Shown here: positions 13,401 through 25,254 of the stretch, in pieces | Layout: every line of letters begins with the position of its first letter | Position numbering within the stretch: position 1 is the stretch's first letter | From: Azadirachta indica | Lineage: Eukaryota; Streptophyta; Magnoliopsida; Sapindales; Meliaceae | NCBI GenBank assembly: GCA_022749755.1 | Contig: CM040450.1 | Location: forward strand, 8,516,913 to 8,580,912 | Direction: 5' to 3' | Length of the DNA: 64,000 nt | Notes under the pieces: model-generated | Database searches by the model: none | The model's input: the letters and a program-made list of their open reading frames with translations, nothing else | Told to the model about the DNA's origin: nothing | Program-made: the position numbers and the translations under genes

Positions 13401-14549
13401 CAAATTCCCTACTCCACTTTTTCTAACATCAGGATCACGGCAGGACCATGAAATCCTCAACATTTTCCCATGGAGAAGAGTGTGATTCTTTACTTCAATA
13501 GCACGAGTCGCTAATCAAGAGAGAAATGGCAAAATTCATAAAATTATCCGAAAATCAAAACTGTAAAATAACAGTAATTCCTCCTCTTGTCACAGGTGAT
13601 ACAGATTACATACAATCAATTCAACTTTTACCTTTTGAAACCAAACATATTTGTGTAAATGTAGAACCAGAAATAAAATCTTAAATCTCCATTCTTCTTG
13701 GAAATGCGACTTAAACTACCAGAACTCGGTTAAACCTCAACCAGACATACAGAATCGGAACAACTTATAACCCATTACATGCTGTGGGTTTCAGTAAGGA
13801 GGTTGCAGGCAGGGGATATACCGTAGCTTTTCTATGTTCTAGAAAATTTAATATATCTTAGTTATATTTGTATTCTTTCAGCACAAGAACCTAAACCTTT
13901 TTCCGAGTAAAAATAACAGTGGTGGTCAATTACAGCTGTTTAATCTTATCATCCATTGATGTACATTTCCAATATAATTAAAATTTAATTCTAAAAAATA
14001 ATAGTAATTTTATATGCTAGTTCTTGAAAACTTTCTTTAATAGATCATATATAAAGCATAAGTCATCTTAATATTTTCCCAAAAAAGAAATACCTATTGG
14101 AATCATAATTATGATCTGTTTCCTTTCTTGCATTCTAAGAACCACCAAACCTAGTCTACGGTAAAATTGACAGTAATGATCAATAACGGAAACCACACAA
14201 ATGAAAAATATTTACATCTATAAGAATCTCAGTCCATCTGTAGCACATAATATCGCAAGCCCGGACAAGTTTAAAAATTACACTATCATAAATATCCAAA
14301 AAATAAAAGATAAAAGGCAAAATGATAGCGTTGAAATATGATAGTAATACCATCCTGCGGAGAAAGGAAGTTAACGTAACCGTAACACGTGGACCTTCCG
14401 GTGGAAGAGTCTCTGCAAACACGCACGGAAGCAAGGCTCTTAAATTCGGAGAATGCGTCGAAGAGCTCACCGTCGGTGACTTCGGGATGCAGATCACCGA
14501 TATAAAGCGAAGCCGGTGCCGTGGCCGTTACCGTCGATGGAACCGCCAT
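10438..14549 (-). CDS. PABP: Poly(A)-binding protein, cytoplasmic type, 10 exons
   Basis: PABP binds mRNA poly(A) tails in the cytoplasm and links them to translation initiation and mRNA stability. Exons on the minus strand: 14549-14351, 13510-13392, 13286-13093, 12956-12697, 12587-12481, 12388-12196, 11709-11414, 11299-11165, 11010-10807, 10635-10438. All introns are GT-AG and phases fit, giving 1905 nt (634 residues plus stop). The protein has four RRMs at about 14-90, 102-177, 192-268 and 294-370. RRM1 shows RNP2 LYIGDL and an RNP1 reading CYGYVNFL. A Pro/Gly-rich linker follows, then a C-terminal MLLE domain (about 539-615) with KITGMLLE at 575-582. This is the full architecture and length of plant PABPs. 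The exon 6 donor could alternatively lie 8 bp downstream, but the chosen site restores [14 protein letters not shown]. It looks intact and functional. I cannot assign it to a specific Arabidopsis paralogue. Confidence 0.95.
13511..14350 (-). other. First intron of PABP
   Basis: An 840-bp phase-1 intron splits the RRM1 coding sequence after Gln-Asp (exon 1 ends ..GATG, the intron starts GTATTAC and ends TTAG before CGACTCG). A long first intron is often regulatory in plant housekeeping genes. No embedded gene or repeat is visible. Confidence 0.85.
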
Positions 14550-14880
14550 TGTACGATAAAAACCGCACAATTACTCTATATATACACACACAAAATGGCG
14601 ATGAATTAAAACGTATCCGTTTCGTTTCGTTTGGTTTAGGTTTCGGTTTCGGTGTTACTGAAATTACGAAACGTAGTGTTTTGATTTCGTTGACGAAGTG
14701 ATGAATGAGAGAGGAATGGAAATCGAGAGAGAGAGAGAGGGAGAGGAGGCGTGTTGTTGCGTGAGGATTTCTGCATGGAGGCATGAGGTTGGGGCCGTAA
14801 ACTATAAGGATGCGAAACGATGGCACGGAATCAGTTGTCACTCTCACGCGCCTCTTCAGAGCGTTCTAAGCAATTTACTT
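14550..14880 (-). promoter_or_regulatory. 5' leader / promoter region of PABP
   Basis: The region upstream of the ATG at 14549 includes a pyrimidine repeat on the coding strand (CT repeats, 14725-14747), typical of plant 5' leaders. A TATATA tract (about 14577-14584) lies only about 30 bp from the ATG, so it is more likely leader sequence than the working TATA box. I cannot set the transcription start. Confidence 0.5.
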
Positions 14881-16500
14881 CATTTCTATAACTAAGTTTA
14901 CCTGCTTATCCGGTTCTCTTTTTGTTAATTTTTTTTTATTCAAATTTTCAAATAATAGATTATGATATAATAACATCTTCATCCTAAACATTAATGAAAT
15001 AATAAATTATGAAAATCCTTTCTCAATTTTAACATTTAGTCCCTAGTCCAAGTGGTCCTTTTTTATGCTTATATGAAAATATCAATTATCATTAAGAGTA
15101 GTAATTCAGATAAACAAATCGTATTTGTGTGTGACAAGAAATTGGTTTATTTATGATTCATATCTAACTTTTTAAATTCAAATATAACCACTTTATTTAA
15201 ACACGATTATTAGTTTAAAACATTATTATTCGTCTATTTGTTTAAAATGTGATCATTTATTTAAACACAATTTATTCAACATAATTCTTTATTTAATTTA
15301 TCATATCTTAAATAAATAAACAAATTATAAACATCAAATATGAATACAACACGATTATAAATTATTGAACACAAATGCAATTCGATTATTATTCGTATCA
15401 ATTTTTTTATATTAGATTTTATTTAATTACATCAAATTTTTGTCGAATACTTGTGTCATGTCCCAAATTGTTCACCCTTAATTATCATAGACTAAAATAT
15501 TATAATTAAAAAAGTATAGTCTAATTTATTATTTTATCAAAGTTCAGGGATGAAAATATTATTATCCCAAAATTATTGTTTTAACTATTTCATTTGAATT
15601 GCTTACTGATATACTTACGTAAAGGCAAAACCTATTTTAACAGTTCTGAAAATCAAATTCAATTTCTTCAAATTAACCTATATAACATTAATTAAGTATT
15701 ATAAAATTCATTAATTCGGTATATTGTCAAAGCCGAATTCAATCAACTACACTAGTTGACCTTCACAAGATTATTGTATTGAATATTAAAATTTAATCAA
15801 TTTAAACTTCGTTTCAATTAGATTCTAATCTAAGATTTTATGATTCATATTGAAAACTTTGTAACCGAATTTTTTATTAAATAACTTTAATTAAGATCTC
15901 TCAATTCATTTATGATATTTTTATATATGTTTTTATTACATAAGTTATTAACTCAAACATTTATTAAAGGTAATTTGAATACTAAAAATATTAAAGCTAC
16001 AAAGAATAATTAACTCATTCAAAAAGTTCTTATAAAAGTTGGCATTATAAATACAAAATTTCTACTGTAATCGAATAATATATCATTAACACAAAGTATA
16101 ATGTCTTAATAGTTATTCTTAAAATATAATAAATTTTTATAATATCATATTATATATTGATTAATTAGAATAAAAATTTATATCCAAATTTTATAAGTGC
16201 AAGATTGTTTTTATTTAATTTTCTTATTGATATCGAAAAGTTGCTTCAAAATGATACAGTCTAGTGAACCCCATTTTTTAATAATATTGAGAATTTGTTA
16301 TCTAAAGACTGGGTATAAACTACAATATTCTTCAATATATTTTTGCTAAAATAATAAATTTAGATTTAAGTTTAAGAACTCTATCCTTCATAGGGATGTC
16401 TATGAAATTTCAAGAAGTGAAGTTCGGACTGATTTGTTAAATTTAAAAAATTGTTATAAATTGTTGTTTTAGTAAAGTTTAGGGACAAAATGGTCATTTC
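14881..16500. other. AT-rich intergenic sequence
   Basis: I see no gene, RNA or element terminus here. There are only short stop-ridden frames and high A+T. Confidence 0.6.
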
Positions 16501-16644
16501 CCAATCCGTAAATTTAAATAGACGCGAGTTTTAACGAATTTCGTGCGTTGTTAGTTGCACAAGATACTAACGGAAACTTGCTGAACCAGTAAGCGGTTAA
16601 CGCGAGATTAAAGTAATGTGCTCTCAACGGACTTCATAAGTGGT

Positions 16645-16711
16645 GCGTGCAAAATAACTCGCACGTGTGTAAAGAGAAAGCGCAGTGACGCGTGCAAAAT
16701 AACTCGCACGT
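16645..16711. promoter_or_regulatory. Tandem pair of short palindromes with G-box-like core
   Basis: The same 22-bp word occurs at 16645-16666 and 16690-16711: GCGTGCAAAATAACTCGCACGT. Each copy is an inverted repeat (CGTGC, 10-nt spacer, GCACG), and the first runs into CACGTG, a G-box. A further palindrome, GACACGTGTC, lies at about 16881. G-boxes bind bZIP and bHLH factors in plants. No adjacent gene start could be recognised, so the regulated target is unknown. Confidence 0.45.
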
Positions 16712-17768
16712 TTGAAAGAAGAAAGCCAAGCAAAGTGCGGAAAGAGAGTGAGAAGCTGCATAGGCCCTGACCTGAAGACTGCTTCAAAGTTAACGAAATA
16801 TCACTTCACGCCGAATTTGCAGTGATTTATCGGTTTATTTTACAGCCACAACTTAACCAAAAACTCTGTCCTCTTTCACGGACACGTGTCTTCTCCTTTA
16901 TTTTGATGTTTGATTTTTTATTTTAGTTTCTATTTTTGGCTATAAAGGATTTTTCATATTTTTTTAGATAAAGATAAATACATATTTTAACCTTATCAGT
17001 TCAATTGCGTAACAGGAAAGAATGCATCCCCATTTTTTTTTTTATAATTGTTAGCATACAGGAGCGGGGTCCTTCTACAATGCCGAGAAAATTTTTCAAT
17101 ATTGATAATAAAAGAATTGTGGATCATTAGATAAAATTAATGGTCGATCATTTTTTATTTTAAAATATTAATTTAATTTATAAGATATTTTTTTTAATTT
17201 ATCGATTGTTTAAATTTTAACAATTTTATTTTAATTTTTTATTAATCTTAACAATTTTTAACGTTTTTTCTTTTTTTTTTAAATCAAACTCAAGCTTCTC
17301 TCTCTTCTTTAAAGTAAATTAGAAACTTTTCTGGCACAATTATTATAGTCAAATATTATTATTTTTTTTAATATTGCATGATTAATATTTTTCTTTTTTA
17401 TTAAAGTTTGTTGAACATCAATTAAGGTAAGAATTCTTTATTTTATTTTATTAGTTTATTTATTAAAATAAAATATTACAATTAATTAATATTTGTATAT
17501 TCAATAATATAAGGATGGTGTTTTTTTTTTTTCTTAATGTTGTCTCTCTTTAATTAAAGATTACAGAGACTTGGTGTATTGTAGATTCTTCAAGGTGCGG
17601 TAACAATTCTATAAGTTAATTAATAATTTTGTATATTTTTTCATTAATCATTACCTATTGTCAACAATTAATGAGTTATTAATGAAAAATAATTAACTAA
17701 TTAATGAATTAAGTTAATAATTAATTAACAATTCTGAAAGTTAACTATGTTAATTATTTGTAAGTTAA
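16712..17768. other. AT-rich intergenic sequence
   Basis: No gene is supported. Apart from the ACACGTGT palindrome near 16881 it is TA-rich, with repeated 'ttaattaat' and 'ttaacaatt' words at 17600-17760. Confidence 0.55.
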
Positions 17769-17779
17769 TCATTATTTGG

Positions 17780-17990
17780 TAGTCTTCTCCTCAGCCTTTG
17801 ATTCGATGCCTCTTGACTCACAGTATGCTTGGTCCCATTTGTTAGTGTCTAACTCAGTTTTCTTTTTGTTAAGCCTCCACTAGTGTGGTGATTTTGTAAG
17901 GTTGGGTTTTAATGCCCTGTAGATAGTTTGTTTTTTATTCTTTTCTACTAATGCAATTGCCTTACCAAAGGCTTGGTTTAAAAAAAAATT
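17780..17990 (+). mobile_element. 5'-truncated, poly(A)-tailed retroinsertion (LINE 3' end or SINE)
   Basis: A 211-bp block ending in a poly(A) tract (17980-17988) is flanked by an exact 11-bp target duplication, TCATTATTTGG, at 17769-17779 and 17991-18001. The end reads 'gccttaccaaaggcttgg' followed by A's, similar to the 3' ends of plant LINE families. Duplication plus poly(A) is the mark of target-primed reverse transcription. At this length it is either a heavily 5'-truncated L1 or a SINE. No Pol III A/B boxes are evident, which favours a LINE. Confidence 0.8.
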
Positions 17991-18001
17991 TCATTATTTG
18001 G

Positions 18002-18440
18002 CAATAATTGTTGTATATTTTTCCTGAATTATATATGTCTCTCTTTAATCAATGATTTTTCAAAGGTTTCATTAATTATTTTGCATTAATAATTCTCTTT
18101 AACTTACCTATTGTTGTATATAAATTTTTTTTTTTGTAAGTTAATTAATCAACAGGTACTTCGATTCAAACGTAAGCTGTTGTTGAATTTTTTAGTTTTT
18201 CCATTGTTTTGTTGGCTCGTTTGTTTTGAGTATGGCAAGTGGAAACTAGTACGGGATGCTAATGGTACTCTGTCTCGATATCATTGTGTAATTAATTGCA
18301 CAAATCAGGGTTTCAATTTGTTTCGACTCTTGGATTAGATGGGGTGCCTTTTAATTTTGGTGGGTACTAGAAGTGGTTGTTGTACTAGTTATTGTTAATT
18401 TTGTTTCTTCTTCCTTTCCACTTTAGTAACCATGATAATT
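18002..18440. other. Unassigned sequence with a weak 75-codon frame
   Basis: A plus-strand frame at 18111-18338 begins in low-complexity T-rich sequence and contains no domain that I recognise. I do not support it as a gene. Confidence 0.4.
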
Positions 18441-18448
18441 GGAATTAG

Positions 18449-18535
18449 TTTTAGGCATTGAGGCTCCCATTGTAGTTCCAAGAGGTGAGATTGAACGGCT
18501 TTCTCCACCATCTCTTGTTAAACAATTTGGAAAGG
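18449..18535 (+). pseudogene. Possible coding exon remnant
   Basis: A short open stretch reads IEAPIVVPRGEIERLSPP and continues SLVKQFG before a frame that loses coherence. Its composition is unlike the surrounding TA-rich DNA and it is preceded by a T-rich tract and AG (an acceptor-like site). I do not recognise the family. Adjacent exons are not visible, so it may be a relic or chance. Confidence 0.2.
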
Positions 18536-18602
18536 TTATAAAAATAATCTCAAGTAAAAAGAGCTAGCATTTTGTTTTATTATTATTTGTTATTGTGCTT
18601 GT

Positions 18603-18664
18603 TATCATTATCATTATCATCATCATCATCATCATCATCATTATTATTATTATTATTATTATTA
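18603..18664. repeat. ATC/ATT microsatellite
   Basis: This is a compound trinucleotide tract, ATC units changing to ATT units, of about 60 bp. Confidence 0.95.
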
Positions 18665-19118
18665 CAATTTTTCTTTATGGTTGATTTTTCCTCCAGTTCC
18701 ATAATCAATACTAGTGAGTATTTTCGTGATGTTATTATTAATATTTGTTTTTCAGGAGTAATTTTAGTAGGTCAGTCCTGTTTTTTGTTTCTTGTAGTAA
18801 TCAAAACTTTTCATTGAAGATTATTTCACTTTGCATTAATAAACACCTATTGATTTGCTAGCCAATCGGTACCTAAATTCCAAAACCTTATATTTTGCCT
18901 CATAAACATTTCATTGAATTAGAAGATTTGATCTCCCACTCAGGTTTGCTTATTTTTGTTGAATTAAAGCTTCCTTGTGGCAATTTTAAATCATAGAGAT
19001 CATATTTGTTCATAGTATTATTAGTATATTAGCTTCAAAAGAGAATATATTCGGCTATAGAATGCTTTCTTTGATTTTTTTCATGTCTTTTTTGGGTCAA
19101 AACTTAATAATCAGATAC

Positions 19119-19170
<52 letters not shown>

Positions 19171-19311
19171 CAGATATTGATATTATTATTAGTTTATATT
19201 ATTATAACTTTTATATATTGTTATGATTAATATATTTTAGTATTATTACTATTATTAATGTCATATGTTAGTATAGAATACATTAAATCATATAGTAATT
19301 TCCTGTCTTTT
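18665..19311. other. AT-rich sequence left of the gypsy element
   Basis: No gene is supported. It includes the ATT repeat at 19119-19168 and ends at the TTTAT target site of the gypsy element. Confidence 0.55.
19119..19168. repeat. ATT microsatellite
   Basis: About 16 copies of ATT, bounded on both sides by 'atcagata', a small duplication of the flank. Confidence 0.95.
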
Positions 19312-19316
19312 TTTAT

Positions 19317-20690
19317 TGATGAATGTTTAAAAGTGCAGATTTATTAAGAGAAATACTATGATTTACACTTAATAATTCCTTTTGTTCTTTAAAATTGAAG
19401 CATATTCGCATATTTTTTTATATTGAATTATAAAACATGTACTGAACTAAATAGTCGGTTTTGCGCAGATTTCGTATAATGAGCATATCTTTCAATAAAA
19501 AATATCAATTATTATAATTCTTGAGCTGAACAAACATAAACTCATCATTTCATAACTTTGTAAGTCAAAGGTTGGACCAGTTCGAGCAATTAATGGGACA
19601 AAATTGGGCTTCAACAGAACTCTCAATGCATCTTCGAACCAGCCCAACATGCTTCTGTATTTTGACTGTATTTCCCAAAATACGTACCAAAAATTATACA
19701 ATTTGGTGTTCCAGAAAGCTAACAAAGAGCTCTAAATTGTTTATGTTCCACATATTCTAAAATTTTAACTGGTTGGCTACCAAAAAGAGTCATCATTTTA
19801 GACGGGCGGTAGAGAAATGCAACTTGAATATCTATGCCTATTTTCAACACAACTTACGTTCTTCCAAATCAATAAGGGTGAGATATCACCATTAAAAAAC
19901 TGAGTCATTCACCTATAACTTTGAAGAAGACCATTTCACAAAATTCGGTGGTTTTGATAGTCAAAAATGTATTGCAAGTTGGTAGAGCGTGATTAATTAA
20001 AAATTGACAAAATTATATTCACACATGGGATATATCTTTTATTTTACTTATATAAAGGAAGACGTAGAAGTGAGGAGGGAGATTTTAGTTATCATTTTTG
20101 TTTCCTTTTTGTAATTTTAACTTCAATTAAATAATGTTTTTCTAATTTCGTAATTAGGGATAAGGGTAAACTTTTGATGATTTTATAGTTTTGTTCTTTG
20201 ATCCTTTGTTTTGTTCTTCATTATCAATATTTTTTTTGTTAATTAAGTACTATATTTTGCAAGTGATTTTGAATTGTTAAAAACCTTGATTCATTGTTAA
20301 CAAATGGTACATTAAATGTTTGGATATTTTCTATATATCAAGAGTAAAATAACTTATAGTTTTTCACCATCAATTAAAAGGTAAGTCTTTTGATTTCTTT
20401 TGATTATTTTTTTTAAAAAGCATATAAAAAAAGAATCAAGAATAAGTTCTATACAAATCATTAAAATGGATCTCTAATGCCTTAATATATAATACTATTG
20501 AATTTAAATTTGACAATAAGCAAATTTATTCTATTTCTTATAATATTTGAATATTTGGACTTATAATATTTAGACCTTTAGACTTGTAGGCTTAATATAA
20601 CCAATTCTCTGTGGACCGACACTCGAACTTTCGAATTTTTATTACTTGAGACAACCTACACTTGGATATTACGACCAAAAAATTGTAACA
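19317..20690 (+). repeat. 5' LTR of gypsy element
   Basis: Begins TGATGAATGTTT and ends AATTGTAACA. It aligns throughout with 27779-29131 and, inverted, with 44230-45631. Near 20044 it has 'ttatataaagg', a likely TATA box for element transcription. Compared with the 3' LTR there are many substitutions and small indels, including an extra 'ttaagtactatattttgcaa' stretch near 20242, so the insertion is not recent. Confidence 0.92.
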
Positions 20691-21063
20691 AGTTTTTGGC
20701 GGAAAGTACGGTTTGTATAAAGTTTACTAGTTCTTGTTTAATTTTCTTTTACTAACTTTAACCTCCAACTTTAACATTTTTTATTTACTTGTTGTTATTT
20801 ATTTATTTTATTGGGAGGTTCAGCCGCCTATTTACATTTATATTATGATTGGTTCTACATATACCACCTAAATTTTGTTGTTTGTTTTGTTCATGGTAGG
20901 CTTTGTCACCTTTCTTAATTTTCTCTTTTAAGTATTGTGTTGTTAATTTTTATTTCCATTAATTTTATTAAGAGAAAGGTTATACCACCTCTTTTCTTTT
21001 TATTTGTTTTATTGTGCTAATATTTTATTTTATTGTATTTTACTTTATTATGTTTTATCTTTT
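20691..21063 (+). other. Gypsy 5' leader with primer-binding site
   Basis: TTTTTGGCGG just after the LTR matches the start of the usual TGGCGCC-type primer-binding site in this group of gypsy elements, with decay in the second half. The rest is T-rich leader without a gene. Confidence 0.55.
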
Positions 21064-22668
21064 TTTTTTATTTCATTCATGCTTGGATGGTATCGTGATC
21101 CTCATTCTCATCGATTAGTGAAAGGTAATTTTGAAACTTTCTTTGGAAATTTGTTTGATTCATCTTCAAACTCACACACAACTAACACTATAGCTAAAAA
21201 TGAAAGTATACATGGAAAAAATGAAAATCATCATGTTCGAACTATGCATAAATATTTGCAACCTCCTCAAAATTCATCTCCTTCATGCTTTATTTTTCCT
21301 CTTAATACAAAATAAATGAAATAAAACATGATAATTAAGCTAAAATTATCATGGCTTAGAGTCTGAAAGTCCTTATTTGCACTTGAAAGAATTTGAGGAA
21401 GTATGTGCCACATTTATAAATCAAACATGTAGTGAAGAGATAATTAAGCAAAAATTGTTTCCTTTTTCTTTAAAAGATAAAGCAAAAACATGGCTTAATT
21501 CATTAAGATCTAAATCTATAGGCACATGATAAGAAATGCAAACCAAGTTTTTAAAACAATTTTTTCTAATACATAAAACGAATGCTTTCAAGAGACAAAT
21601 CCAAAACTTTTGTTAAAAAGGAAATGAGATCTATTTTCAATGTTTGAAAGATTTAAAAACTTGTTGAATTCATGCCCATACCATGGTTTTGAAAAATGAC
21701 GCATGATAAGTTTCTTTTATGAAACATTAACGCCAGAGACAAAACAATTTGTTGAAATAATGTGTAATGGTAAATTTTTAGACAAAAACCCATAAAAAGC
21801 TTTAGAGTATTTAGATCATTTAGCTGAGAGCTCTCAATCCTGGCAAACCACTAGTTCCTCTGAAAATTCAATTAGATCTAATATGGCTCGTTCTAGTGGA
21901 GGTAAATATAATTTGAGTCAAGAAGATGATCTAAGTGCTAAAATTGCAAATTTAACGAGAAAGATTGAAGCCATGGAATTAAGGAAAGTTAAAGAGGTAA
22001 AATATGCGTATAACGATGAAGTTTGTGAAATTTGTGAAGTCATAAGATATTCCACTCAAGATTGTCCAAATATTCCAATTTTTAGAGAAGTATTGCATGA
22101 CCAAGCAAATTCTATGAATTGTTTCAAAAAGCCTTTTTCCTCTAATTCTCCATATTCTGAAACATGCAATTCTGGATAGAGAAATCACCCAAATTTTAGT
22201 TGGAAAAATGATAATCATGCCCATCCACCACCTCAAAAACCTTCAAATTTTCCACCATACCATTCACCACATTTGAAAATTCTTGAGGAAATGTTGCAAA
22301 TAATCATGCAAGGGCAAACAAGTATAAACAATCAAACATCACAAGCCATTAATGATATCAAGAGTACACTTTCAACATTGACCTCAGCTTTGCACAGTCA
22401 AAAGAAAAGTAAGTTTCGTAGTCAACCACAACCAAATTCAGTGGGTCAATTTCATGTAAGTGATTCTAACTTAAATGGCACACAGCATGAGAATGCCAAC
22501 TCCATCACTACTCTCCAAAGTGGTAAGATCATTGATAAAACGATTTTCTTGAAAGAGATTAAACCTAAAGATCCATCAAAATTAGTGAGTGAGGAAAATA
22601 ATGTTGAACCTAAGATGTGTGATGTTGAAAAATGCCCTTTCCCTGCTCCTTTTCCTCAAAGATTGTAG
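21064..22668 (+). pseudogene. Gypsy gag, broken
   Basis: Gag fragments lie in several frames. The N-terminal part is near 21079-21315. A central capsid part reads FPFSLKDKAKTWLNSL near 21460-21510. A C-terminal part (21883-22179) has a zinc-knuckle-like CEICEVIRYSTQDC, in which the usual His is Arg/Tyr-substituted (consensus CX2CX4HX4C), so metal binding is probably lost. The region 22273-22668 continues as Gag tail. Several stops and at least one frameshift show it is not translated as one protein. Confidence 0.85.
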
Positions 22669-23664
22669 CCAATTCAAAAGTTGAACCAAAATTCTGAAAT
22701 TTTTGAACTTTTTAAGCAAGTTAAAATTAACATTCCTTTGTTAAATGCAATTAAGTAAGTTCCTTTTTATGCCAAATTTTTGAAAGATTTATGCACTGTT
22801 AAAAGGAAAATTAATGTTCAAAAGAAAGTATTTTTAACTGAGAATGTTAGTTCAATTATTCAACATAACACTCCACCAAAATATAAAGATTCTGGTTGTC
22901 CCATCATTTCTTGTGTAATTGGAAACTTTAGGATAAACCATGCTTTACTTGATCTTGGTGCAAGTGTTAATTTATTGCCATATTTAGTGTACGAGCAATT
23001 AGGTTTAGGTGAGCTTAAACCTACTTTTACAACACTTCAACTTGCTGATTGTTCTGTAAAAGTACCACGAGAAATACTTGAGGATGTGTTAGTCCAAGTA
23101 GATAAATTTTACTTTCCTGTTGATTTTATTGTTTTAGACACACAACCTATTCCTAACGCTAGCGCCCAAATTCCTGTCATATTAGGACGTCCATTTCTTA
23201 CTACATCTAATGCAATATCAACTATAAAAATGAAGTTTTAAAACTATCCTTTGGAAACATGACATTGGAAATGAATGTGTTCAATATTTACAAGCAGCCA
23301 AGTGAAAATAATGACATGTATGAAGTTAATTATATTGAAGAACTTTTTCATGATTGTTTTAATGTTTCATCTTTTTTTTATCCCTTAGACGCTTGTTTAA
23401 ATGATTGCAATAATTTCAATTTTGATTAAAATTTTGAAGTGTCTCATATTTATTCCCCTTTAAAATCTTCTCAGGTTTTAAAAGTTAATGGATGGAGATC
23501 AAAATTTGAAGACTTACCTTAACGTGCTGATAAACTGATGCCATCGAGTGTTCAACCACCAAAACTTGAATTAAAACCATTACCATCTGACCTCAAATAT
23601 GCTTTCTTGGGTACCAATAAAATTTTTCCGATGATAATTTCTTCCAAACTTAATGCTCTTTAAG
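22669..23664 (+). pseudogene. Gypsy aspartic protease region
   Basis: The 153-codon frame at 22780-23241 contains LLDLGASVNLLP at about residues 58-69, the position of the retroviral-type protease D-[ST]-G motif. The variant DLG is seen in many plant gypsy copies. ILGRPFL, the second conserved protease box, follows at about residues 134-140. Downstream to 23664 are linker remains with stops. Confidence 0.85.
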
Positions 23665-24660
23665 AATGTAAATTGCTCGAAATTCTAAGATTGTATAAAC
23701 ATGCCTTAGGATGGACAATAGCTGACATAAAAGGAATTAGTCATTTGATTTGCACACATAAGATATATTTGGAAGATAATTCCAAATCATCTAGACAAAT
23801 GCAACGTAAGCTAAATCCTAATATGAAAGAGGTAATAAGAAATGAAATTCTCAAGTTTTTAGATGTAGGGATCATTTATCCTATTTCTGATAGCACATGA
23901 GTAAGTCCTACACAAGTTGTACCTAATAAATTTGGAGTTACTGTAGTCAAAAATGAAAATAATGAATTAATTCTAAATAGAACAATTATTGGCTGAAGAA
24001 TGTGCATTGACTATAGGAAACTCAATTCAATGACTAGAAAAGACCATTTCCCGTTACTATTTATGGATCAAATGTTCAAAAGGGTAGCTGGACATGCATT
24101 TTATTGTTTCCTAAATGGATATTCTGGGTATAACCAAATTGAAATTGTACCTGAAAATCAATAAAAGACCACTTTCACTTGTCCATTTGGAACTTTTGCA
24201 TATAAAAGGATGCCGTTTGGACTGTGTAATGCACTAGCTACATTTCAAAGATGTATGCTTAGTTATTTTAGTGATATGGTTGAACGATTTCTTGAAGTTT
24301 TCATGGATGATTTTTCTATTTTTGGTGATTCATTTGATGATCGTTTATGTAACTTGGAAAAAGTTTTGATTAGGTGTGAAGAAAAGAATCTCGTGCTTAA
24401 TTGGGAAAAATGTTATTTCATGGTTACAAATGGTATTGTACTTGGTCACATTGTCTCATCCAAAAGACTTGAAGTAGATAAATTTAAAATTGAATTGATT
24501 GCCAACTTGCCCATTCCTAAGTCTGTAAAAGATGTTAGATCATTTTTAGGACATGATAATTTTTATAGTAGACTTATCAAAGACATTAGTGTTATATCAA
24601 GACCGTTATGTAATCTCTTATTAAAGGATGCTCTCTTTGAGTGGACTGAGTCATGTTAAA
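23665..24660 (+). pseudogene. Gypsy reverse transcriptase, broken
   Basis: The RT core is recognisable in order: HALGWTIADIKGI (23700), CIDYRKLN (24003), RMPFGLCNALATFQ (24206) and the catalytic box VFMDDFSIF (24300; usual YVDD/FMDD), followed by LGHIVS and the connection RSFLGHDNFYSR. In-frame stops at about 23898, 23994, 24162 and 24657 break it. It copied element RNA into DNA when intact. Confidence 0.92.
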
Positions 24661-25254
24661 AAGCTTTTGTCAAACTTAAAAGTATGCTAACATCTGCTCC
24701 TATCATGCAGCCTCCAGATTAGACTTTACCTTTTGAAATCATGTGTGATGCTAGCGATAATGCTGTTGGAGCTGTTTTAGGACAACGAAAGGACAAGAAA
24801 CCTTAGTGATTTACTATGCTAGTAAAACCTTAAATAGTGCTCAAATGAATTATTCTACCACTGAAAAGGAATTACTTGCAGTAGTATTTGCATTAAATAA
24901 AGTTCGATCTCATCTTATTGGCTCACCCATTATCATTTTTAGTGATCATGCAGCATTGAAATATCTTCTCTCAAAAAAAGATGCTAAATCTAGATTGATT
25001 AGGTGGATCCTACTACTCCAAGAATTTGATCTCACAATTCAAGATAAAAAGGGAATACAAAATATGGTTGCCAATCACTTGGCAAGACTTATGTTTGAAA
25101 AACCGATTGAGACAATACCAATTAATGACAATTTTCCTGATGAGCAACTTTTAAATGTTTCAATTTTACCTTGGTTTACTGATATTGTCAATTTCTTGTT
25201 ACAGGTCAAATGTCAAATCATTGGAATGCTCAAGACAAGAAGAAATTTTTAAGG
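24661..25254 (+). pseudogene. Gypsy RNase H and start of integrase, truncated
   Basis: This continues from the RT: FEIMCDASDNAVGAVLGQ (24735) with the RNase H first Asp, then YYASKTLN and TTEKELLAVVFA with the catalytic Glu, and DHAALKYL with the third acidic residue (about 24945). Stops occur at 24721 and 24804. The frame reaches NHLARL and then the short 'QDKKKFLRE' stretch that leads into the integrase zinc-binding region. It stops abruptly at about 25255, where foreign sequence begins. Confidence 0.9.

Noticed and set aside
14322..14895. Plus-strand frames opposite PABP exon 1 and its leader
   Set aside because: They mirror the PABP coding sequence and leader on the other strand and have no domain of their own.
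16500..16900. Promoter of a protein-coding gene reading to the right
   Set aside because: G-boxes are present, but no start codon with a recognisable coding exon follows within 2 kb.
19492..19760. Frames on both strands in the gypsy LTR, also at 27978-28316 and 45447-45632
   Set aside because: They recur in each LTR copy with different breaks; LTRs are non-coding and no protein family fits.
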